The translations under genes and the position numbers were made by a program. The notes under the pieces are model-generated. The model was not told the origin of the DNA. It ran no database searches and saw nothing but the letters and a program-made list of their open reading frames with translations. Shown piece by piece: positions 55,812 through 64,000 of a stretch of 64,000 nucleotides of DNA. Origin of the DNA: Pedobacter nyackensis (GTDB lineage: Bacteria; Bacteroidota; Bacteroidia; Sphingobacteriales; Sphingobacteriaceae); the NCBI RefSeq assembly GCF_900176505.1, contig NZ_FWYB01000006.1, positions 1-64,000 of the forward strand, written 5' to 3'. Position 1 is the first letter of the stretch. Each line of letters begins with the position of its first letter.

Positions 55812-55995
55812 AAGCGCCTATAAAGAGCTCACAGAAATAGCACAGGAAATAGAAACAGAATCGGTATCAGTAGATGTGCTGGCCGAAAAGGTAAAACGTG
55901 CTTCAGATCTGATTGAATTCTGTCAGACCAAATTACGTGCAACTGAAACTGAGGTGAATAAAATCATCAAACAAATGGAAAACCCACCCGCTTAG
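55786..55995 (+). CDS. xseB: exodeoxyribonuclease VII small subunit
   Basis: The 69-residue helical protein has the XseB pattern (LTYESAYKELTEIAQEIE, then VDVLAEKVKRASDLIEFCQ). It overlaps the xseA end by 26 bases in another frame, as usual for this pair, and ends 7 bases before the convergent SDR gene. Confidence 0.93.
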   Translation: METTNLTYESAYKELTEIAQEIETESVSVDVLAEKVKRASDLIEFCQTKLRATETEVNKIIKQMENPPA

Positions 55996-56002
55996 GGAGG
56001 AG

Positions 56003-56995
56003 CTACAGCCAATTGTTCAGTTTATACCATTTAATGGTTTGCATTAGTCCCTTTTCCAGATTGTACTCAGGTGTATAACCTAAATCGGATTTAGCAGCTT
56101 CAATCGTACATGCCCAGTTAACAGCAGTGAGTTCAGCCATCTTTTCCTTATTTAAAGCAGGGGTATTCTTACTGTTCGCATATGCAAAATCCATCATTCT
56201 GGCAAGCAGTGCCACCAGAGAGACCGGAATATGAAATTTAAAGGTTTTCCTGTTCAGGGCTTTTTTCGTATAAGCCGCCAACGCATAGCGGTCGTAAATC
56301 CCGCCATCGGAAATATTGTAAGGCTTATGAACCACGGCAACTGTTAGGGCTTGTACTATAACTTTAACCAGATCTTTCACATATACAAAGCTCAGCTGTT
56401 GCTTAAAGCTACCTATATGTGGCTCAAGACCTTTATTTATACTGTTGAATAGAATAAACAGATCCTTTTCCCTGGGACCATAAACAGCAGTTGGGCGAAT
56501 AGTAATTAAGGGTAGTGTTTTAAATTCAGACAAGTATTGCTCTGCCAGCACTTTACTAGCACCATAATTGGTTACCGGATTAGGCGCACTATTGTCTTGA
56601 ATTTCTGCAGATAAGTCTGTTAATGGACCCAATGCGGCTAAACTGCTTACAAAAATAAATTTCTCTAAGTTAATATTAGCTTCCAATGCAGCAATGGCCA
56701 GATTACGCGTGTATTCTGCATTCACCAAATCATACTCCGCTTTGGTTTTTGCTTTTGTTGTTCCTGCGGCATGTATAATATAAGCGTATTGCTGATCTTC
56801 CAGGTCATGTTTTAAACCAGGAACATCCCTATAATCCAGGTTAACATATTTAATGTTAAATGCTTTTAAATGAGATTTATCACTGCTCGGTCGTATAGCT
56901 GCATACACATCCAGACCGGCTTTTAAAGCTTCTTCAATTAAATGATAACCAACAAATCCACTCGCACCGGTAATTAATACCTTCTTTTTACTCAT
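56003..56995 (-). CDS. extended SDR (NAD-dependent epimerase type), candidate ceramide reductase CerR
   Basis: The 330-residue extended SDR has the cofactor motif GASGFVG (10-16), S117/S118 in VSSLAALG, and Y144-x3-K148 in NYGASK. It belongs to the NAD-dependent epimerase/3-beta-hydroxysteroid dehydrogenase group. It lies 3 bases after a GNAT-fold gene and downstream of serine palmitoyltransferase. In Caulobacter, an SDR of this class (CerR) reduces the 3-keto group of the acylated intermediate to give dihydroceramide. The same role is inferred here from gene order; a sugar-nucleotide or sterol-type substrate cannot be excluded from the sequence alone. Confidence 0.8.
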   Translation of the reverse strand: MSKKKVLITGASGFVGYHLIEEALKAGLDVYAAIRPSSDKSHLKAFNIKYVNLDYRDVPGLKHDLEDQQYAYIIHAAGTTKAKTKAEYDLVNAEYTRNLAIAALEANINLEKFIFVSSLAALGPLTDLSAEIQDNSAPNPVTNYGASKVLAEQYLSEFKTLPLITIRPTAVYGPREKDLFILFNSINKGLEPHIGSFKQQLSFVYVKDLVKVIVQALTVAVVHKPYNISDGGIYDRYALAAYTKKALNRKTFKFHIPVSLVALLARMMDFAYANSKNTPALNKEKMAELTAVNWACTIEAAKSDLGYTPEYNLEKGLMQTIKWYKLNNWL

Positions 56996-56998
56996 ATG

Positions 56999-58117
56999 TT
57001 ATATTTCTCTCTCGTAGAGTCTGTATTTCTTATATGGATCACCCTTTATTGCGATAATAGCGTTGTTTACCATATCATTATGCTCTAAAGTCCATGAGGC
57101 CTCTGCATACTCCATACCTTTTGCACGGTAAGCTTTAATCATCATTCCATAAATACAGGCTTCAATTCCCAATTTACGGTAGCCATCGATCACACCAAGT
57201 AACAAAATTCTGATGCCTTTTACTTTCTTCTTTCCAAAAAGTAGTTTAAAAATCCCGGTAGGGAATAGCCTGCCTTTTTTAATCGTTCTCTGGATTTGAT
57301 TCATATCAGGAATGGCGGCTCCAAAACCAACCAATTTCCCATCCTGTTCGGCAACAAGACAAAAATCCGGATCTAATACCAGTTTAAGATCCTTAGCCTG
57401 GTAATCAAATTCCTCATCATTTAGAGGAACAAAGCCTAGGTTTTTATCCCATGCTTTATTATAAACTTCACGTAAACTATCCGCTTCCTGCTTAAAATTT
57501 TTCATGTTGATTTTACGGATCGTGATGTTGCTACGCTTTAAACGCTCTTCCAGGCGCTCCATCAGCTTTACAGAACGATCATCGTAGTTATCACCATTAA
57601 ATCTCCAGGCAATCAGATCCACCTGCTTCTTCAATCCCCAGTTTTCCAATAAAGTAGGGTAGTAGGTAGCATTATAAGGCATCATCACAACAGGAGGTTC
57701 ATTAAAACCTTCAACCAATAAACCACAGGATTCATTGGTTGAGAAGTTGGTAGGCCCCATTATTTTTCCTTTTACCCCTTTATCTTTTAGCCAGTTCACT
57801 CCTGTTTCCAGTAGCAAATTTGCTGCTTCCTGATCATTGATACAATCAAAAAAACCAAAGAAACCATCATTGGCATTGTTCATCGCATTGTGGCTATTAT
57901 TTAATATAGCAGCAATACGGCCAATCACCTGGTCGCCCTGATAAAGCAAAAAACACTGTAGTGAAGAATGTTTGTGAAAAGGATGTGTTGTTAAAAGATC
58001 CTTTTGAGCAATAAATAGCTCAGGAACATAATTGGAGTCTGCTTTATACAGATCGTGAGGAAAATCAATAAATGTTGCTAACTGTTTCTTTGTGCTAACG
58101 GCAACAATATTCTTCAT
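56999..58117 (-). CDS. GNAT-fold acyltransferase, candidate bacterial ceramide synthase
   Basis: The 372-residue cytosolic protein looks like a double GNAT fold: an N-terminal half (FLLYQGDQVIGRIAAILN, about residues 55-75) and a C-terminal half (CLVAEQDGKLVGFGAAIPD and ILLLGVIDGYRKLGIEACIYG, about 245-340). It lies between spt and an SDR gene. The bacterial ceramide synthase described in Caulobacter (bCerS) is a GNAT-like N-acyltransferase that acylates 3-ketosphinganine. Matching size, fold and neighbourhood make it a good candidate. No residue proves the acyl-CoA or sphingoid specificity. Confidence 0.75.
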   Translation of the reverse strand: MKNIVAVSTKKQLATFIDFPHDLYKADSNYVPELFIAQKDLLTTHPFHKHSSLQCFLLYQGDQVIGRIAAILNNSHNAMNNANDGFFGFFDCINDQEAANLLLETGVNWLKDKGVKGKIMGPTNFSTNESCGLLVEGFNEPPVVMMPYNATYYPTLLENWGLKKQVDLIAWRFNGDNYDDRSVKLMERLEERLKRSNITIRKINMKNFKQEADSLREVYNKAWDKNLGFVPLNDEEFDYQAKDLKLVLDPDFCLVAEQDGKLVGFGAAIPDMNQIQRTIKKGRLFPTGIFKLLFGKKKVKGIRILLLGVIDGYRKLGIEACIYGMMIKAYRAKGMEYAEASWTLEHNDMVNNAIIAIKGDPYKKYRLYEREI

Positions 58118-58160
58118 TAGATTACGGTTTATTTTGGTCTGTAAAAGGGGTGGAAAAACA

Positions 58161-58188
58161 TAGGCTTACTTTGAGTTAAGTAAGCCTA
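58161..58188 (-). terminator. terminator between spt and the GNAT gene
   Basis: The stem TAGGCTTACT/AGTAAGCCTA (58179-58188 with 58161-58170) lies 10 bases after the spt stop and is followed on the minus strand by TGTTTTTCC. It should at least partly uncouple spt from the two downstream genes. Confidence 0.7.
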
Positions 58189-58197
58189 CGCGGGATG

Positions 58198-59976
<1,779 letters not shown>

Positions 59977-60282
59977 ATGAAGATATTTATTACAGGACTT
60001 CCTTTAGAAGTAGGGGAAGATGAATTAACAGCCGTATTTGGTGATTTCGGTCAAGTAAAATCACTTAGGATAATCAAAGATCGTGAGACTGGTCAAAGTC
60101 GCGGTTTTGGTTTTGTGGAAATGCCTGTTGAAGAAGAGGCAAAAGAAGCTATCAAACGCATGAACGGTGGTGATTACAATGGTAACCGCATCAAAGTTGC
60201 AGAAGCTCAGGAAAAACCAAACACCGGTGGTGGTGCAGGTGGTGGCTTCAGACGCAACAACCGTACAGAAAAAAGCTACTAA
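59977..60282 (+). CDS. RRM-domain RNA-binding protein
   Basis: The 101-residue protein is one RNA recognition motif (about residues 1-80) with a Gly-rich tail. RNP2 is IFITGLP and RNP1 is RGFGFVEM, both with the aromatic residues that stack on RNA. Such small RRM proteins are abundant in Bacteroidota, where they act as global RNA-binding proteins in place of Hfq in species that lack it. The gene has its own promoter and a terminator downstream. Confidence 0.95.
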   Translation: MKIFITGLPLEVGEDELTAVFGDFGQVKSLRIIKDRETGQSRGFGFVEMPVEEEAKEAIKRMNGGDYNGNRIKVAEAQEKPNTGGGAGGGFRRNNRTEKSY

Positions 60283-60329
60283 GCTTATTTTTAACACAGA
60301 TTCTATTCAATAGAGCTAACTATATAGGA

Positions 60330-60365
60330 CAGCAGTTATGCTTATACCATAACTGCTGGTTTTAT
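60330..60365 (+). terminator. intrinsic terminator of the RRM gene
   Basis: A perfect 11-bp stem CAGCAGTTATG/CATAACTGCTG (60330-60340 with 60348-60358) has a 7-base loop and is followed by GTTTTATT. Confidence 0.85.
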
Positions 60366-60385
60366 TATAGGCCCATGTAGTACTG

Positions 60386-61072
60386 ATGAAAAAACACATT
60401 AAGTTTAGTATTCTATTTGCGCTGATCTTTGTTATCCAGCTTACTGCACTTTATAGTGACAGCACGATTCTTGCATCACTTATTAAGCCCTGCATTGTAT
60501 TATCGCTATTAATTGTACTATATATTAGCACAAGATTAAAGGGGCGATTTCACAAGCGTCTTTTCACAGGTTTGATTTTTGCTTTAACCGGGGATGTATT
60601 ACTGATCTATGCAGGACAGGATGAAACTTATTTTATGTATGGCCTAATGGCTTTCCTGCTATGTCATATATTTTATACCAGTGCCTTTTATCTCGACTTT
60701 AAGTCTGCTCCTGAATTAGATAAAAAAGGAGCAAGAATAGCTATTTTTCTTTGTGCCGTCCTGGCCATTGGCTTTTACTTCTTCTTAAGGCCACATCTCG
60801 GAATTATGAAACTTCCCGTAATGATCTATGTACTGGTGATCAGCATGATGATGATGATGGCGAGCTTCCGAAATCTACGTGTTAATGCCAATAGTTTTAA
60901 GCTTATTCTTTTTGGAGCCATGTTTTTCCTTTTGTCGGATTCCATTCTGGCTTACAATAAATTTGTACAACCTATCAATTATTCTGGTATTTGGATCATG
61001 GCGACCTATATGATTGCACAATACCTTATTACTATAGGTGCAATAGAACGTAAACTGATTCGTAACAGTTAA
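60386..61072 (+). CDS. YhhN-family membrane protein (lysoplasmalogenase-like)
   Basis: The 228-residue protein has about eight membrane segments and the YhhN signature with conserved acidic residues: FTGLIFALTGDVLLIY and, near the end, FLLSDSILAYNKF. The family includes the eukaryotic lysoplasmalogenase TMEM86, which cleaves the vinyl-ether bond of lysoplasmalogens. Bacterial members are mostly uncharacterised. It is convergent with the PBP1C gene, with a gap of only 5 bases. Confidence 0.82.
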   Translation: MKKHIKFSILFALIFVIQLTALYSDSTILASLIKPCIVLSLLIVLYISTRLKGRFHKRLFTGLIFALTGDVLLIYAGQDETYFMYGLMAFLLCHIFYTSAFYLDFKSAPELDKKGARIAIFLCAVLAIGFYFFLRPHLGIMKLPVMIYVLVISMMMMMASFRNLRVNANSFKLILFGAMFFLLSDSILAYNKFVQPINYSGIWIMATYMIAQYLITIGAIERKLIRNS

Positions 61073-61077
61073 TCCCC

Positions 61078-63477
61078 CTAATTCTTTTCTTTATCCAAAA
61101 TTGTAAAGGCCTGTACTAACCTTGCACCTTTGTCGTCTACCAATGTAAGCGTATGCTTTCCCGCAGGTGGACTTACAGCGAGTTGATGATAAGTCGTTGT
61201 AGCAGCCACATATTCTCCATCAATATGCCAGTAAATCTTAGCGTCCGTATTTCGGTGCGTAGCGTTTAAAACCACTTTCCCACGACTGCCGTCAAACTCT
61301 ACCGGCACATAAATACTTGCATTATTTTTAGGGTAAATCATTTCCATAACATATTGATTATCTTCCTCACTACAGCCCGGTTTAAAAGGGGGAAGCGACT
61401 TATAATCGCTATGTTTAATCCTGTAGTAATACTCCATCGCCGGTGGTAATATAAACCAGGGCAAATGCAACATGTCCGTCGGAGTTTCGCAGGCATCAGT
61501 AACCCTGTATGTAGCCGTTCCGTCTAAATGAACCAATTTATGGTAAGGACAAAGCGTAGTTTTTTCTCCTGCCGGCGATACCAATTCTTCTACTGCGTCT
61601 TTGCAATACTCACCCGCTTTATAGCCACTTTGTCTGCATACCCGCATTTTCTTTAACTTATTCAAAGGCGTTTTAAACCATTTACTGTTTGGCAGCTGCT
61701 TAAATATATCAAACATTACCGGAGCGGCAGCATCAATGCCGGTAAGCCCAGGTCTGCCTTCACCATCAGCATTACCAACCCAAACACACACCACGTAATC
61801 AGGTGTCAAACCTATTGCCCAGGCATCTCTGAAACCGAAGCTTGTTCCGGTTTTCCAGGCTAGTCTTTGTGAAGACGAAAATTGTTCCCACAAACCTTCT
61901 TCCCCCGGTCGCATCAACTCTTCCATAGCATTAAAGGTATTCCATATGGAAGCATGGTCTATTACTGAGTTTATTTGTACATCATATTGATAAAGGCGAT
62001 CCTGTTGCTCAGGGCTCATTCCAGTATCGTTTCTGATGTAACTCGGTGCATCATAATCATGTGGATTATACTTGCCTTTATAATCATTAAAATGATTTAA
62101 TGTGCGCGCCATACCCAGGTAGGTTTTTGCCAGATCCCACATGGTTACCTCGCTACCACCCAGAATCAGCGACAAGCCATAATGATCCGCAGACTTATTC
62201 AACGTACTGAAACCAAACTTTTTTAAACGATCATAAAATCGCTGATACTTATAGTTTTGCAACATCTTAACTGAAGGAATATTTAAGGATCTGCTCAGCG
62301 CTTTGTCGGCTGGTATCGCTCCGTCATAACCCAGGTCGTAGTTTTGTGGTGAGTAGCCACCAATCTGGGTTGGAATATCCGCGATCAGCGTTTTTGGTAA
62401 GATGAATCCATCATTTAACATACTTGCATAGAGCAAGGGTTTTAAAGTACTACCCGGACTTCGGGCTGCCCTGATCATGTCGACATGACTTTCAAGCTCC
62501 TTGTTTTCTGGCTGATAAATATTACCTACATAAGCCGCCACTGTTCCATCTTTTACATCGAGTATCAATGCCGAAATGTTGTTGATGTCGTTTGCGCGAT
62601 AACGATTATTATACCTTTTAAGCAGGGCAGCCACTTTCAACTGCAGGTCGTAATTAAGTGTTGAAATCACCCGTGTTTCCTTATTACCAAACTCAGTTTT
62701 AAAGCGATTGAGCAGGTGAGGAGCATTCTGTGGTAAAGCCTGAGGTTTCCCCGGAATAGGTTCCAGTTTGGACAAATTAGCTGTAGCCTGATCCAAAATC
62801 TTTAAGGTAGCAAGCTTGTCGAGCAAATCGTTTCGCTTTTTAATCAGTTTAACCGAGTTTTTACCAGGATGTACCAGGGAAGGACTATTTGGTAATACGG
62901 CCAGCGTGGCCATTTCTCCCCAGGAAAGGGCTTCCGGACTTCGGTTAAAATAACGCCATGAAGCCGCTTCTAAACCAACCACATTGCTTCCAAAAGGCGC
63001 GTTGGCAGCATACAGCTTCAAAATATCCGCTTTGGAATGTGTTATTTCCAGCCTTAACGACAATAACACTTCTATCAACTTTTGCCATACGGTGCGACTT
63101 TCTTTACGGGACAACCGGATTACCTGCATACTTAATGTACTTCCACCGCTAACCACGCTCTTAGCCCTCCAGTTTTGTCGCATTGCCCTGCTCATTGCCA
63201 GCATATCTACACCAGGATGATTGTAAAAGCGCTTGTCTTCAAAAGCCACAATACACTGTGCAAACTTTTCGGGAATGGAATCCGCAACAGGAAAGCGCCA
63301 TTGCCCATCTTTAGCAATAGATGCGCTTAGCAACTCACCATTAGATGCCTCTACAACATAAGAAGTAGGGCTAACGAATAATCTGGATGGTAAAGCGAAC
63401 CAAAACCATAAAAGCAAGAACAGAAAAACTGCATCACTAATTAATAGTTTTGGTTCGTAATTTAATTTCTTCAGCAT
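61078..63477 (-). CDS. pbpC: penicillin-binding protein 1C
   Basis: The 799-residue bifunctional enzyme has an N-terminal membrane anchor (about residues 14-32). Its GT51 glycosyltransferase domain (about 50-230) has catalytic E80 in FEDKRFYNHPGVD and SGGSTLSMQVIRL. The transpeptidase domain has SxxK (S343-T-L-K346 in SPGSTLKP), SxN (SRSLN) and KTGTSFGFRDAW. A C-terminal BiPBP_C domain (about 710-795) marks the PBP1C type. It polymerises and cross-links peptidoglycan in the periplasm. It overlaps the upstream alpha-2-macroglobulin gene by one base (TAATG), as usual for this pair. Confidence 0.95.
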   Translation of the reverse strand: MLKKLNYEPKLLISDAVFLFLLLWFWFALPSRLFVSPTSYVVEASNGELLSASIAKDGQWRFPVADSIPEKFAQCIVAFEDKRFYNHPGVDMLAMSRAMRQNWRAKSVVSGGSTLSMQVIRLSRKESRTVWQKLIEVLLSLRLEITHSKADILKLYAANAPFGSNVVGLEAASWRYFNRSPEALSWGEMATLAVLPNSPSLVHPGKNSVKLIKKRNDLLDKLATLKILDQATANLSKLEPIPGKPQALPQNAPHLLNRFKTEFGNKETRVISTLNYDLQLKVAALLKRYNNRYRANDINNISALILDVKDGTVAAYVGNIYQPENKELESHVDMIRAARSPGSTLKPLLYASMLNDGFILPKTLIADIPTQIGGYSPQNYDLGYDGAIPADKALSRSLNIPSVKMLQNYKYQRFYDRLKKFGFSTLNKSADHYGLSLILGGSEVTMWDLAKTYLGMARTLNHFNDYKGKYNPHDYDAPSYIRNDTGMSPEQQDRLYQYDVQINSVIDHASIWNTFNAMEELMRPGEEGLWEQFSSSQRLAWKTGTSFGFRDAWAIGLTPDYVVCVWVGNADGEGRPGLTGIDAAAPVMFDIFKQLPNSKWFKTPLNKLKKMRVCRQSGYKAGEYCKDAVEELVSPAGEKTTLCPYHKLVHLDGTATYRVTDACETPTDMLHLPWFILPPAMEYYYRIKHSDYKSLPPFKPGCSEEDNQYVMEMIYPKNNASIYVPVEFDGSRGKVVLNATHRNTDAKIYWHIDGEYVAATTTYHQLAVSPPAGKHTLTLVDDKGARLVQAFTILDKEKN

Positions 63478-64000
63478 TATTTAATTACCTGCACCCATTT
63501 CCCTGCCTCAGTTGCACTTATGTTATTGTTATACATGGCTTCGCATTGTACAGCCGATAAATAATACCTACCAATATAAGATGCATTTAACAACACTTTG
63601 TAAGTCACCGTTTCATGTTCTCTCAGATTAAAATAGGTAAACACGCGGTCGTCCCTGATGTCTCTGTAAGTATAAGGGGAAGAAGCAATGATGCTTTCAT
63701 TGTCATTTACTCTGGTGTTTATGATCTCCCAACCTGAAGGGAAGATCTGCGTTAAGGCCATCTGTTCATAATAACCCATTTTGCCAGGGTTTTTAACGAC
63801 CACTTCAGCATAAAAATCAGTTCCTTGTTTCAGTGTTGAAGGATCTAGCGGCTTACCATTTAATAACTTATAACTAACACTCATATCCAGTATTTCAGGA
63901 TTGTTGGGCAGGAAGTCATTTTGTCCGGCTGCCGGTTGTCCTTCCAAAATCAAGCGCACAAACAATACCCGATTACCGGTATTATTGATTGCAATGCCAT
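63477..64000 (-). CDS. bacterial alpha-2-macroglobulin-like protein, C-terminal part (runs off window)
   Basis: The frame is open from the right edge of the window to the TAA at 63477, giving about 174 residues; there is no start codon that should be trusted inside the window. The visible part is a beta-sandwich with the terminal bacterial A2M features (LLNGKPLDPSTLKQGTDF, FNLREHETVTYKVLLN, YYLSAVQCEAMYNN). Bacterial A2M proteins are large periplasmic lipoproteins that trap proteases and are encoded next to pbpC; the one-base overlap with pbpC supports this. The thioester region is outside the window. Confidence 0.85.
   Translation of the reverse strand, partial: GIAINNTGNRVLFVRLILEGQPAAGQNDFLPNNPEILDMSVSYKLLNGKPLDPSTLKQGTDFYAEVVVKNPGKMGYYEQMALTQIFPSGWEIINTRVNDNESIIASSPYTYRDIRDDRVFTYFNLREHETVTYKVLLNASYIGRYYLSAVQCEAMYNNNISATEAGKWVQVIK

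Overview
The window reads as chromosomal DNA of a Bacteroidota bacterium of the Sphingobacteriaceae, most like Pedobacter. The evidence is two SusC/SusD pairs, PL6/PL7/PL17 lyases, a serine palmitoyltransferase, LytTR/LytS signalling, a bacterial RRM protein, AT-rich intergenic DNA and several exact matches to the Bacteroidota -7 promoter box TAnnTTTG. The genus is an inference. No tRNA, rRNA, CRISPR array, insertion sequence or phage gene was seen.

Layout. 1-6.7 kb: end of an unidentified gene, a secreted metzincin-type metalloprotease, a LytTR response regulator with its LytS-type kinase, a PAP2_C (sphingomyelin-synthase-like) membrane enzyme and a small outer-membrane barrel. 6.9-12.8 kb: a Gfo/Idh/MocA oxidoreductase, a heterodimeric ABC exporter with one degenerate ATP site, a 32-residue membrane peptide gene on the opposite strand, and a serine hydrolase. 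12.9-17.9 kb: a trehalose module (GH15 enzyme facing a fused trehalose-6-phosphate synthase/phosphatase) and a lipoprotein. 18-22.4 kb: a PQQ-type sugar dehydrogenase with PKD and cytochrome c domains, an HD hydrolase and a thioredoxin-like protein.

22.4-42.5 kb, all on the minus strand, is an alginate utilisation locus. A GntR/FadR regulator heads PL17 oligoalginate lyase, KdgF cupin, a secreted acetyl-esterase-like hydrolase, a hexuronate-type MFS transporter and an SDR (probable DEH reductase). After a hairpin come susC-susD-susC-susD, a glycan-binding-type lipoprotein, PL6 and PL7. The proposed flow is: surface binding and cleavage (lipoprotein, PL7, PL6), import of oligosaccharides by SusCD, exolytic cleavage to unsaturated uronate in the periplasm (PL17, with esterase removing acetyl groups), inner-membrane uptake (MFS), ring opening (KdgF) and reduction to KDG (SDR). 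KDG kinase and KDPG aldolase are not in the window. The regulator promoter carries two perfect TTGGTnnACCAA palindromes, one overlapping its -7 box.

42.7-53.2 kb: an MFS exporter, then a plus-strand group (DUF1080 protein, propeller-cytochrome c, sodium:solute symporter) facing a minus-strand group (DUF6807, double-DUF1080, Tat-exported Gfo/Idh/MocA). This suggests a 3-keto-glycoside pathway. 53.4-56 kb: LD-carboxypeptidase and xseAB. 56-59.4 kb: spt, a GNAT-fold protein and an SDR, which together match the bacterial ceramide pathway. 60-64 kb: RRM protein, YhhN protein, PBP1C and the end of an alpha-2-macroglobulin-like protein that runs off the window.
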